The position numbers and the translations under genes were made by a program. The notes under the pieces are model-generated. The model made no database searches, was not told the origin of the DNA, and worked only from the letters and a program-made list of their open reading frames with translations. A DNA stretch of 64,000 nucleotides, from the NCBI RefSeq assembly GCF_013376005.1, contig NZ_JABMJK010000010.1, positions 186,001 to 250,000 of the forward strand, in the 5' to 3' direction. Positions 40,138 to 48,248 of the stretch are shown piece by piece (positions within the stretch are counted from its first letter, which is position 1; each line of letters opens with the position of its first letter). This stretch comes from Duganella sp. SG902. Its GTDB lineage: Bacteria > Pseudomonadota > Gammaproteobacteria > Burkholderiales > Burkholderiaceae_D.

Positions 40138-41811
40138 TCACGACGATTCGTTGTGCTGGATCGGCGCATGCGTCTGCATTTGGCCACCGCCGCCCCAGTC
40201 AGCTGAGGCGAGTTGATCGCGCCGAAGCGCTTCCCGCGGCAGGCCGCGTGCTTCCCGTGCCCTGGAAACTGTCACATTGTCGCCTTCCCAGTCAACGATG
40301 CCCAGCTCCGCGACGCCGCTACCATCAGCCTCCGCCTGGCGGTCGAAGACCTCAAAGTCCTTGGCCAGTTGCACGAAGAACATCATCATGCTGACCGCGG
40401 TGTCGCCAAGGTTGTCGTGTTCCTCGGCTAGCCGGGCGCGGAACGTCTCCAGCTCGCTGCAGGCGACCTGGATCATCTCCCGGGCCTGCGCCACATCACG
40501 TTCCCCAAAAGCGCCGCCCTGGTAATGAATCCTGGTGGCGCGCGCATCCTGGAAACCCTGCAAAGTTTCGCCAAGCGCGGTGTCCAGGTTGGCTCCCTCG
40601 TCCTTATCACCTTCAAATGCATGCAGTTCGGTGGCCATCTGGATTTTCTCGACCGCCTTCAGCGCCACGTCCCTGGTGGAGAGCAGCCAGCGGCGATAGG
40701 CTGTCCGCGCAGACACGGATTCGGCCGCAGCTTTCGGATATGCATTGCCTTGCTTATCGTACTCGGCGCGGTGTTCGCGTTTTGCCTTGTTGGGATCGCC
40801 CATCGAGGGCACTTCCATGCGGATGTCCGCCAGCGTGCCGACCACGTTGACCGACTTGCCAGTCAGTGCCAGATAGTAGCGTGAGACGTCCATCGTCAGC
40901 GTACCTGTGGCGCAGCCGAACAGCACGATCTGGCCGTGCCAATGAGGCCCCTTGGGCACCAGCCTGGCGACGTTGGCCAATTGCCTCGGCCCCAGCTGCG
41001 CTTGCGAATCATATGGAGCGTCTCTCGCGTGATCGCGCGTCAAGTAGGTGCCGTGACCCTCGAGAACAATATTCTCATCATCGGCAATGGGCGGATGCGC
41101 CTCATTGTAACCACGCAGACCATCGACCTCTTTGTCGCCGGCCTTGGGAACCTTGGCGGCCCGCACATTCAGCATGATCCCGTCATTCGCGTGATCCAGC
41201 CTGATTCGTATTCGCTGCACCTCTGAGCTGGCGGTGGTGGGCTGGCTGGGGCGCAACTGGCCCGATCCGGCCCCGTTCCGCCAGCCGACAGACTGCGCGG
41301 GGAGCGCCAGCGCCCTCGCCCCCATGACATCGGCCTCGTGCTCCAGCCCCGCGTCGGCATTCACTGGCACGCCGTCCTTCATTTGCATGGTCGCCCTCAC
41401 CCTGCCCTGCGCCTGCTGCACGATATGCCAGGCCTCGTGCGGCAGATGGTGTTCCTGACCGGGCCCGACGTGGATATCGCTGCCTTGGGCGTAAGCCAAC
41501 GCATTCAGCTGCGCTGGCTGCGCGGAGTTGTAATGCACTTTCACATCATCCAGCGAGACGCCGGACAGTGCCTCGACGCCCGCCTTGAGCTGGTCCGGCA
41601 GGCCGGTCGTGTTGGGGCCGGCAGGCGCCTGAAGCGATCTGAGCTGCATCGCGCGCGGACTGTTGTCGGCCAACTGGCGCAATTCTCCGAGCGCCTGCGG
41701 CTGCCTGGCCGCCAGCTGAAAACTGGCCAGGCCGTACGCCGGCTGGTGTTGCGGTGAATATGAGTCGGCAGGCCTTTTCGGCGCGCGTTTTTCATCTGCG
41801 TAACTACCCAT
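40138..41811 (-). CDS. DUF4157 (eCIS core) protein with caspase-like second domain
   Basis: A 557-residue protein. Residues 42-60 hold the shared payload repeat (LADNSPRAMQLRSL). Residues 70-170 are the DUF4157 eCIS core: LPDQLKAGVEALSGVSLDDVKVHYNS, then HLPHEAWHIVQQ with an HExxH zinc motif (His125, Glu126, His129) and the downstream LEHEAD. A second domain (about 195-345) has strands ending in His253 (VLEGHGTYL) and Cys300 (IVLFGCATG), the spacing and surroundings of a clan CD (C80/caspase-like) dyad. The remaining 200 residues are helical. DUF4157 marks eCIS-linked toxins; a protease or processing role is inferred. GAGGG precedes the start. Confidence 0.78.
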   Translation of the reverse strand: MGSYADEKRAPKRPADSYSPQHQPAYGLASFQLAARQPQALGELRQLADNSPRAMQLRSLQAPAGPNTTGLPDQLKAGVEALSGVSLDDVKVHYNSAQPAQLNALAYAQGSDIHVGPGQEHHLPHEAWHIVQQAQGRVRATMQMKDGVPVNADAGLEHEADVMGARALALPAQSVGWRNGAGSGQLRPSQPTTASSEVQRIRIRLDHANDGIMLNVRAAKVPKAGDKEVDGLRGYNEAHPPIADDENIVLEGHGTYLTRDHARDAPYDSQAQLGPRQLANVARLVPKGPHWHGQIVLFGCATGTLTMDVSRYYLALTGKSVNVVGTLADIRMEVPSMGDPNKAKREHRAEYDKQGNAYPKAAAESVSARTAYRRWLLSTRDVALKAVEKIQMATELHAFEGDKDEGANLDTALGETLQGFQDARATRIHYQGGAFGERDVAQAREMIQVACSELETFRARLAEEHDNLGDTAVSMMMFFVQLAKDFEVFDRQAEADGSGVAELGIVDWEGDNVTVSRAREARGLPREALRRDQLASADWGGGGQMQTHAPIQHNESS

Positions 41812-41831
41812 GATGCCCTCGATTGGCGGAT

Positions 41832-41862
41832 AAAAAAAGAAGGCAGCCAGGCAGCCGCCTTC
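41832..41862 (-). terminator. Rho-independent terminator after the WIPD-repeat gene
   Basis: On the minus strand GAAGGC (41862-41857) pairs with GCCTTC (41844-41839), with further inner pairs, and is followed at once by seven T. It ends the WIPD-repeat transcript before the DUF4157 gene, which therefore needs its own promoter or readthrough. Confidence 0.82.
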
Positions 41863-41888
41863 CTCGATACCGGCGGACCGCTACGGCC

Positions 41889-42344
41889 TCAGCCCACGTT
41901 GGCGCCGGATGGGATCGCGTCTATGATCACTTGCGGCGTCGCCACGACCTTGCTGCCGTTAAAGTTGAACTTGGCGAGAACGGCCGGATCCGGGATCCAT
42001 TGCTTCTTGCCGTTGGTGATCAGATATACGGGCGCGCTGGTCGCCCCCTTGGCCAGCACCGCGCCGACGCTCAGCGCCGGACCGCGTGGGATGTTGTCGA
42101 CCAGGTAGTCGCTGACCACAACGTTGTTCCAGTTCGCGAACAGGTTGTTGTAGGTGGTTGAATCCGGGATCCAGCTCAATTGGCCGTTCAACACCAGGTA
42201 GATCGGGTCGCTATTGCTGCCCTTGACGCGTTCGCCGTCATACTTGCTCCAGTTGACGCCCTGTTCCAACGCTTCTTTGATCTGGCCTTCCGAAGCCACC
42301 ACACGATTGCTTTCCGAATACACTACCGCTGCTTGTGAGCTCAT
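41889..42344 (-). CDS. Small protein with two WIPD repeats next to the eCIS operon
   Basis: A 151-residue protein without signal peptide or membrane segment. Two repeats of about 46 residues (47-92 and 103-148) align well: PIYLVLNGQLSWIPDSTTYNN...VSDYLVDNIPRGPA and PVYLITNGKKQWIPDPAVLAK...ATPQVIIDAIPSGA. Each predicts beta strands around a conserved W-I-P-D turn. I do not know the domain name. It is divergent from the structural operon, has AAGGACA before the start and a strong terminator behind, so it is a separate, possibly well-expressed unit. Candidate roles are a particle-surface or binding accessory, or a small payload; neither is shown. Confidence 0.6.
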   Translation of the reverse strand: MSSQAAVVYSESNRVVASEGQIKEALEQGVNWSKYDGERVKGSNSDPIYLVLNGQLSWIPDSTTYNNLFANWNNVVVSDYLVDNIPRGPALSVGAVLAKGATSAPVYLITNGKKQWIPDPAVLAKFNFNGSKVVATPQVIIDAIPSGANVG

Positions 42345-42682
42345 GACATTGTCCTTTTAAATAGTTGACGAAAGCCTCTTGCGCGCCACCCGGAATGGGT
42401 TGCGGCCAGCCAGTTCAGCAATTGCCATGCCATCGCCGCGATGCCGGTCCGGCGCTATGGGCGGCGTGTGCGGCGCTGTTTTCCGCCGTGTAAAAAAATC
42501 CCACTTTACATGTCAATTGACACGCGATTTGACACGCCGGGCGCGGCCGCCGGCACGGCGCGCCGCGCCAATACTGGCTGCGGCCACGCTTTTAGCGCTG
42601 GCACTGATTTTGCGTAAGGACCATGTTGAAAAGTGCTGCGCCGTGCAGCGTCCATGACCTACATCAGCATCGGGAACGCCAT
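42345..42682. other. Divergent regulatory region between payload genes and the eCIS operon
   Basis: This 338-base gap should hold the promoters of the WIPD-repeat gene (minus) and the whole structural operon (plus). It contains the palindrome described separately. A 92-codon plus-strand open frame at 42379-42657 has no recognisable domain or codon bias and I do not call it. Confidence 0.5.
42511..42536 (+). promoter_or_regulatory. Palindrome with repeated TTGACACG upstream of the eCIS operon
   Basis: TGTCAATTGACA (42511-42522) is a perfect 12-bp palindrome. Its right half begins TTGACACG (42517-42524), which recurs exactly 12 bp later (42529-42536), giving three half-sites, two in the same orientation. 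It lies about 150 bases before the first structural gene. It looks like an operator or activator site; the factor is unknown. Confidence 0.5.
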
Positions 42683-43267
42683 ATGTCCAATATCCGCAAC
42701 GTCCTTGAAGTGATCTGCAAGGCTGTCAACGAGAACCTGCAGAACCTCGAGCAGCGCGGCGACGATTGGGTCGTGTTGTCGAGTATCGTCGGCCATGGCG
42801 GCGGGATCAACGAACACGTCAGCAACAAGGTGGTGATGACGGTCTACAACGTCACGCGCGAAAACATGGTCAGCAATTACACCGCGGCCCGGGCCGGCAA
42901 CGATGCGTTTGCGATGGTGCGCCCTCCCATCTACATCAATCTGTACTTGATGTTCATGGCAAATTTCGCCGATAAAAACTACACCGACGGCCTGGCGGCG
43001 ATTTCGCGCGTGATCTCGTTTTTCCAGCAAAATCCATGCTTTACCCAAGCCAACCGGCCCGAGCTGCAACCGGGGATCGACAAGCTGACCTTGGAGATGG
43101 AAAACCTGACGCCTACCGATGTCAGCTTCGTCATGGGCGTGCTGGGCACCAAGTATTTGCCCAGCGCGTTTTACAAGCTGCGCCTGCTGCCGTTCGATGC
43201 CAACGCGATGTATGCCCGTGGCCATGGGGTGCAGGGCAACAGCGCCAACAGCCTGCCGGAAGCCTGA
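42683..43267 (+). CDS. eCIS cap/tube-terminator protein (DUF4255, Afp16/Pvc16)
   Basis: A 194-residue protein of the DUF4255 (Pvc16_N) family: MSNIRNVLEVICKAVNENLQ, INEHVSNKVVMTVYNVTREN, then PIYINLYLMFMANFADKNYTDGLAAISRVISFFQQNPCF. In Afp the homologue ends tube growth and caps the particle. Translation starts at 42683; an in-frame ATG 60 bases earlier leads into a stretch unlike the family. It heads the structural operon here, whereas in Afp it comes last. Confidence 0.9.
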   Translation: MSNIRNVLEVICKAVNENLQNLEQRGDDWVVLSSIVGHGGGINEHVSNKVVMTVYNVTRENMVSNYTAARAGNDAFAMVRPPIYINLYLMFMANFADKNYTDGLAAISRVISFFQQNPCFTQANRPELQPGIDKLTLEMENLTPTDVSFVMGVLGTKYLPSAFYKLRLLPFDANAMYARGHGVQGNSANSLPEA

Positions 43268-43277
43268 GGCACCCATC

Positions 43278-44498
43278 ATGGCCACCCATCCCGCCCACCG
43301 GCTGACGCTCGGCGCCGCCGACGCCACCCCGCCACTGCGCAAGTTATGCAGCGTGGCGGTCACCCATACCTTCTATCTGCCGCCACTGCATGCCTGCGCC
43401 GATCTCAGCGTCGAGGCGACGCCGGCCTGCCAGGCGCTAATGGCCCAGCTTGGCATCGCGCTCCGGCAGGACGCGACCGGATTCAGTCTCTTCATCCCGG
43501 CCGCCAAGCTGCCGGCGCTGCAAGCGTATCTGCTGGATGGCGCCCGCGTCGGCCCGGACGGCCATCTGGAATTCTGGCAGCGCCTGACGTTTTCGCTGCG
43601 GCTGAACAATCCGGACTTCGTCGGCTTCACCTCGCTGCCGCTGGACCTGGTCACCAGCGGCCGAAATCTGTACGCCAGCAACGCCGACGCACACTACACC
43701 GACCAGGGCTTGTTGCTCAGCGCCGGCGCGGCGATGCTGGGCGACGCGCTGCTGCGGGTGACCGGTCCGGAGCTACCGGTCACGCTGCCGGAGGACGTCG
43801 CGGCGGTGCAGGTCAAGGATATTTCCGGCGCCGTGGTGCTGCCGGCGCCCGGCGCCAAGCCCATTTATATTTCGCCACCACCGTACCGCCAGGCGCTGCT
43901 GGACCTGGGCAGCCTGCCGCACGGGCGCTACCGTATTGTCGCGCTGACCGACGCGGGGCGCGCCTGCGGCGTCGGCGGATATCCGCGCGATGTGCTGTAC
44001 ACGCCACAGCAGTCCGGCGCGCTGGTGCTGCTGGATCTGTTCTTCACCCGGCCGACCCGCGGCAGTGCTGGCCAGTATCTGTTTGAACGGCCAGACTCGC
44101 CGCCTGCCGGCGTCGGCGGCCAGCCGCTTGACCTGCCCTACCTGCTGCCCTTCATTGCCCGCTTGACGCAATGGCGCTACTTCGTCATCTCGCAGGACCC
44201 CGGCACGCGGCTGGCGGACCTGCGGATAGACGGCGAAGGCGTCACGTTTTCCGGTCCCGGCAAGCCGGTGCCCTTACCAAGCGGCCACAGCGCCGTGGTG
44301 TTCACCGCCGACCGCCTGCTGCCGCTGCAACACAAGCCGACCCTGTTGTTCAAGCTACATGGCAAGCGCCTGCACAGCGATAGCCATGAGAATCACGTCC
44401 GTATCTCCCGCCTGCCTGCAGCGTCAAGCACGCCGGTGTGGCCCGATGGGGAACTGCCGCCAGTCTCGGGCGTTTCCGAAATTTTTGTCTATGTTTGA
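43278..44498 (+). CDS. Uncharacterised eCIS-locus protein between cap and sheath genes
   Basis: A 406-residue protein that I do not recognise. It appears beta-rich, opening HRLTLGAADATPPLRKLCSVAVTHTFY and containing KPIYISPPPYRQALLDLGSLPHGRYRIV, then LVLLDLFFTRPT and a C-terminal half (LPYLLPFIARLTQWRYFVIS...) that could be a second beta domain. There is no signal peptide or transmembrane segment. It starts ten bases after the cap gene, so it is cotranscribed and probably a particle component or assembly factor. Confidence 0.72.
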   Translation: MATHPAHRLTLGAADATPPLRKLCSVAVTHTFYLPPLHACADLSVEATPACQALMAQLGIALRQDATGFSLFIPAAKLPALQAYLLDGARVGPDGHLEFWQRLTFSLRLNNPDFVGFTSLPLDLVTSGRNLYASNADAHYTDQGLLLSAGAAMLGDALLRVTGPELPVTLPEDVAAVQVKDISGAVVLPAPGAKPIYISPPPYRQALLDLGSLPHGRYRIVALTDAGRACGVGGYPRDVLYTPQQSGALVLLDLFFTRPTRGSAGQYLFERPDSPPAGVGGQPLDLPYLLPFIARLTQWRYFVISQDPGTRLADLRIDGEGVTFSGPGKPVPLPSGHSAVVFTADRLLPLQHKPTLLFKLHGKRLHSDSHENHVRISRLPAASSTPVWPDGELPPVSGVSEIFVYV

Positions 44499-44542
44499 TC
44501 CGGCAATTCCGCCACGTTTGAAAAAAGAGAAGGATACGCGCC

Positions 44543-46321
44543 ATGTCGACCAGCACCACCCTAGCCAAGAACCGTAAAACACCCGGTGTCTATATTACGG
44601 AGTTCCCATCGTTTCCGCCGTCGATAACCGGGGTGGCCACCGCCGTGCCGATCTTCATCGGCTACACGGAAACCGCGGCCGATCCGGCCACCGGCAAGCA
44701 ACTTTTCAACCAGGCCATCGCCATCAGCTCGATGGTTGATTACATCAGCTATTTCGGCTACGGCTACAGCACCGTCAGCGACGTCGCGCCGGCGGCCGGC
44801 GAGGACTACGATTTCCAGGCGCCAGGCCTGCAAGTGATCGATGACAAGCTGGTCGCCGTGTCAAAGAAATATCAGGTCGGCCAGACCGATAACGGTTCGG
44901 TGCCGAAATTCAACCTGTATGCGGCCATGCAGCTGTTCTTCTCCAACGGCGGCGGCAACTGTCACGTGATCTCGGTTGGCAACTACGTTGGCCAGCCTGG
45001 CGGGCTGCAGCTTGAAAACGCCGCCGCCGTGGCCGTCAAGGCCAAGGCGCTGCGGGCCGGCATCGACATCGCCGAGGCGGTCAAGGGCGGCACCATGCTG
45101 GTCATGCCGGACGCCTGCCTGCTGCCGGTCGAGGAGCATCTGCCGCTCGCCGTGGCCATGTTGAAACAAGCCAAAAAACTGCAGGACCGGGTCGCCATCC
45201 TCGATCTGCCGGGCGCGCTGGAAGCGAGCAACTGGACGGCCGAGAAGATGCGCGAGACCACCGACGATTTTTGCGTCGGCATCAACAGCGCGGAGGATGC
45301 CTTCAGCTACGGCGCGGCCTACGGCCCGGCGCTGGAATCGTCACTGCTGACGATAGACGACGTGGACTACACCAATTTGCTCGGCAATGCGCCACAAAGC
45401 CAGGTCCTGATGAACAACCTGCTGACCACCCAGGCGCTGGCCAGCTATCCGGTCGACGGCAATGGCGAATATACGAAGAAATTCAAGGATATCGCGGCGC
45501 GCATCGCCGCCGCCTTCCCGATCGATGGCACCACGGGCAAGTTCGGGCACCCGGAGGGCATTACCGGCACCGTGGCGGGCTATCCCGCGACCCCGGCGTC
45601 CACCATCCTGGTTTCGCTCAATCAAACCGACGTGCCGTCGCCCCCGAAGGACGACCGTGCAGCCATCGGCTCGCTCGACCAGTACCTGACCAACGCCGTG
45701 CCGCTGATCGGCCAGATCGAGCAGATCCTGGCCAGCCAGCTGAACGTGGTGCCGCCCAGCGGCGTCATGGCCGGCGTGTGGTCGCAGAACGACGCCAACC
45801 GCGGGGTCTGGAACGCGCCCGCCAATGTCAGCCTGAACCAGATCATCGCGCCCAAAGTGCTGCTGAACGATGAACAGCAAGGCGACTTCAACGTGCCGCT
45901 GAACGGCAACTCGGTCTGCATCCTGCGCTCGTCGACCAGCCGCGGCACCGTGGTCTGGGGCGCACGCACGCTCGATGGCAACAGCCTGGACTACCGCTAC
46001 ATCCAGGTGCGCCGCACGCTGAACTACCTGGAGCAGTCGATCAAGGCCGCGTTGCAGCAGTTCGTGTTCGCCCCCAACGATGGCGGCACCTGGGCCACCG
46101 TCACGGCGGCGATCTCCAGTTTCCTGACGCAGGTCTGGCAGGCCGGCGGCCTGATGGGCGACAAGGCCAGCGACGCGTTCACCGTCAACTGCGGCACGCC
46201 GACCACCATGAGCGCGCTCGACGTGCTGAACGGTTACATGATCGTCAGCGTCACCGTGCAACTGATCCATCCGGCGGAATTCATCGAGCTGACCTTCAAG
46301 CAGACCATGCAAGGCGCCTGA
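44543..46321 (+). CDS. Contractile sheath protein (Afp2-4/Pvc2 type)
   Basis: A 592-residue phage tail sheath homologue. KTPGVYITEFPSFPPSITGVATAVPIFIGYTE is the typical N-terminal linker arm and first domain. The C-terminal half, with NRGVWNAPANVSLNQIIAPKVLLNDEQQGDFN, GTVVWGARTLDGNSLDYRYIQVRRTLNYLEQSIKAAL and a final beta strand, forms the contractile core. It surrounds the tube and contracts on firing. It is the only sheath gene here, while Afp has three. GAAGGA precedes the start. Confidence 0.95.
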   Translation: MSTSTTLAKNRKTPGVYITEFPSFPPSITGVATAVPIFIGYTETAADPATGKQLFNQAIAISSMVDYISYFGYGYSTVSDVAPAAGEDYDFQAPGLQVIDDKLVAVSKKYQVGQTDNGSVPKFNLYAAMQLFFSNGGGNCHVISVGNYVGQPGGLQLENAAAVAVKAKALRAGIDIAEAVKGGTMLVMPDACLLPVEEHLPLAVAMLKQAKKLQDRVAILDLPGALEASNWTAEKMRETTDDFCVGINSAEDAFSYGAAYGPALESSLLTIDDVDYTNLLGNAPQSQVLMNNLLTTQALASYPVDGNGEYTKKFKDIAARIAAAFPIDGTTGKFGHPEGITGTVAGYPATPASTILVSLNQTDVPSPPKDDRAAIGSLDQYLTNAVPLIGQIEQILASQLNVVPPSGVMAGVWSQNDANRGVWNAPANVSLNQIIAPKVLLNDEQQGDFNVPLNGNSVCILRSSTSRGTVVWGARTLDGNSLDYRYIQVRRTLNYLEQSIKAALQQFVFAPNDGGTWATVTAAISSFLTQVWQAGGLMGDKASDAFTVNCGTPTTMSALDVLNGYMIVSVTVQLIHPAEFIELTFKQTMQGA

Positions 46322-46373
46322 CACGGCCCGACCGTCCCTCAGGTAAACCCACAACTTTTAGCAGGAGAGCATT

Positions 46374-46829
46374 ATGGCAGGCGAAACCCAATCCACGAAT
46401 GTATGGCCGCTTCCGAAGTTCTACTTTTCGGTCACCGGACTGCCGTCCGGCACCGTCAGTTTCCAGGAGGTGACCGGCCTCAGCACCGAGGTGACACCGA
46501 TCGAATACCGTCACGGCGACAGCCCCAGCTTCTATCCGATCAAGATGCCGGGGCTGGGCAAGGTGGGCAATGTCACCATGCGCAAAGGGATTTTCATCAA
46601 CGACACCGCGCTGTGGAACTGGTTCGACCAGATCAAGATGAACACCATCGAGCGCCTGACGGTGGTGGTCAGTCTGCTGGACGAGTCGGCGGCGCCCAAG
46701 ATGGTGTGGACCTTGCAAAACGCGTTTCCGATCAAGGTCACCGGCACCGAACTGAAATCGGAAGGCAACGAGGTCGCCGTCGAAAGCGTCGAGATCGCCT
46801 TTGAAACGATGACCATCTCGGCGCCGTAA
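46374..46829 (+). CDS. Inner tube protein, gp19-like (Afp1/Pvc1 type)
   Basis: A 151-residue T4 gp19-type tube protein: PLPKFYFSVTGLPSGTVSFQEVTGLSTEVTPIEYRHGDSP, then KVGNVTMRKGIFINDTALWNWFDQIK. Hexamers stack to form the hollow tube that holds payloads. AGGAGA lies five bases before the start, a strong signal fitting a high-copy subunit. It comes directly after the sheath gene. Confidence 0.95.
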   Translation: MAGETQSTNVWPLPKFYFSVTGLPSGTVSFQEVTGLSTEVTPIEYRHGDSPSFYPIKMPGLGKVGNVTMRKGIFINDTALWNWFDQIKMNTIERLTVVVSLLDESAAPKMVWTLQNAFPIKVTGTELKSEGNEVAVESVEIAFETMTISAP

Positions 46830-46831
46830 GC

Positions 46832-47362
46832 ATGTTCGCCACCTATCATCCGCCGCCGGCGTTTTCCTTCACCGTCATGGTGGCGGGGGTGGGCACGCCG
46901 CTGCAACTGAGCAGCCTGGCCGACACCAGTTTCCAGGAGGCGTCCGGCCTGGAGGCCAGGATCGACACCGAGGCGCTGGCCGAGGGCGGTGAAAACCGCT
47001 TTGTCCACCAGTTGCCGGGCGTGACCAAGTCGCCCAACCTGGTGCTGCGGCGCGGCTATGTGACGCGGCCCTCGTTCCTGTCCGAATGGGCGGCCCAGAC
47101 CATCGGTTCGGCCTTGAGCCAGCGCATCCTGCCGCAGACACTGGTGGTGATGTTGCTGGGCAGCGAACGGCTGCCGCTGGTGGCCTGGCGGCTGGACCGC
47201 GCCTGGCCGGTGCGCTGGGTGACCGGCGCCTTCGACGCCACCAAAAACGAGGTGCTGACCGAGGTGCTGGAATTTCGCTACGGCGCCGTCACCCGCATGC
47301 CGCTGACCGAGGCGGCCGCCATGATTCCCGTGGTCGATCGCCTGATCGACATGAACACCTAG
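46832..47362 (+). CDS. Second gp19-like tube protein (Afp5-like tube initiator)
   Basis: A 176-residue second member of the tube family: PPPAFSFTVMVAGVGTPLQLSSLADTSFQEASGLEARIDTEALAEGG, then NLVLRRGYVTRPSFLSEWAAQTIG. It is less conserved than the first and slightly longer. In Afp the second tube-like protein forms the ring where the tube meets the baseplate hub. It begins two bases after the main tube gene. Confidence 0.88.
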   Translation: MFATYHPPPAFSFTVMVAGVGTPLQLSSLADTSFQEASGLEARIDTEALAEGGENRFVHQLPGVTKSPNLVLRRGYVTRPSFLSEWAAQTIGSALSQRILPQTLVVMLLGSERLPLVAWRLDRAWPVRWVTGAFDATKNEVLTEVLEFRYGAVTRMPLTEAAAMIPVVDRLIDMNT

Positions 47363-47376
47363 GAAAGGAAAGCATC

Positions 47377-47559
47377 ATGCCTGTGGAAATCAGTGAAATC
47401 GGGGTGCGCATCCACGTCCGTGACGAGCCGCATGACGGCGCCGCGCGCGGCGCCGACGCCGGCACCGATGACGGCCAGGCCACGCCGCGGCAGGACGAGA
47501 TCGTCCGCGCATGCGTGCGGCTGGTGCTGCAGGCGTTGCGCGACCAGGGAGCGCGGTGA
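47377..47559 (+). CDS. DUF5908 family small protein (Afp6-like)
   Basis: A 60-residue protein beginning MPVEISEIGVRIHVRDE and ending IVRACVRLVLQALRDQGAR, the pattern of the DUF5908 proteins encoded between the tube and LysM genes in Afp/PVC loci. Its role is not established. AGGAAAGGAA precedes the start, and the next gene starts on its stop codon. Confidence 0.85.
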   Translation: MPVEISEIGVRIHVRDEPHDGAARGADAGTDDGQATPRQDEIVRACVRLVLQALRDQGAR

Positions 47560-48248
47560 TGCTGGGCGGCCTGCAACACATGGTGATTTCGGCCTTCTCC
47601 AACGACAAGCTGCGCCAGCCGGCGGGGGAATTCACCGTGTGGATCAATCCGGCCAGCTATCGGCACGATTACGGCGTCAAGTATGTCGATCGCCAGGGAC
47701 CGGGCAGCAACGGCGCCTCGCCGGTGCTCAACAAGGTGTGCGAGGAAACGGTGGCGTTCGACCTGGTGTTCGACGCCACCGGCGTGATTCCGCCGCCCAA
47801 CGGCGGCGGCTACCCGGCGGACGGGGTGGCCACGCTGGTCAAGGACTTCAAGGACCTGACCGTGACCCTGAAGGGCAAGCTGCATCGCCCCAACCTGCTC
47901 AAGCTGAAATGGGGGACGCTGCAGTTCGAATGCGTGCTCAGCAGTGTCAACGTCGCCTACACGCTGTTCCGCCCGGACGGCACGCCGTTGCGCGCCAAGC
48001 TGTCGGCCACCTTCCGCTCCAGCGCCAGCGAGGCGGCGCTGGCCGAGCGGGCCAACACCAATTCCCCCGACATGACCCACTTGGTGACGGTGGTGGCCGG
48101 CGACAGCTTGCCGGCGCTGTGCGAACGCATCTACGGGAGCAGCCGCTACTACCTGGGCGTGGCCGCCTTCAACCGGCTGAACGGCTTTCGCCAGCTGCGG
48201 CCCGGCGACCAGCTGCTGTTTCCGCCGCTGTCGGGGTCCAATCCATGA
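47559..48248 (+). CDS. LysM-containing baseplate hub adaptor (Afp7-like)
   Basis: A 229-residue protein. Residues 1-165 are the eCIS tube/hub adaptor region (LRQPAGEFTVWINPASYRHDYGVKY, TLKGKLHRPNLLKLKWGTLQFECVL). Residues 172-225 are a LysM module (HLVTVVAGDSLPALCERIYGSSRYYLGVAAFNRL...GDQLLFPPL). It corresponds to Afp7/gp53-like proteins joining tube to spike. The ATG shares its A with the DUF5908 stop (TGATG). Confidence 0.92.
   Translation: MLGGLQHMVISAFSNDKLRQPAGEFTVWINPASYRHDYGVKYVDRQGPGSNGASPVLNKVCEETVAFDLVFDATGVIPPPNGGGYPADGVATLVKDFKDLTVTLKGKLHRPNLLKLKWGTLQFECVLSSVNVAYTLFRPDGTPLRAKLSATFRSSASEAALAERANTNSPDMTHLVTVVAGDSLPALCERIYGSSRYYLGVAAFNRLNGFRQLRPGDQLLFPPLSGSNP

Noticed and set aside
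42379..42657. 92-codon plus-strand frame in the eCIS control region
   Set aside because: Basic, low-complexity translation with no homologue that I recognise; it covers the palindrome and likely promoter.
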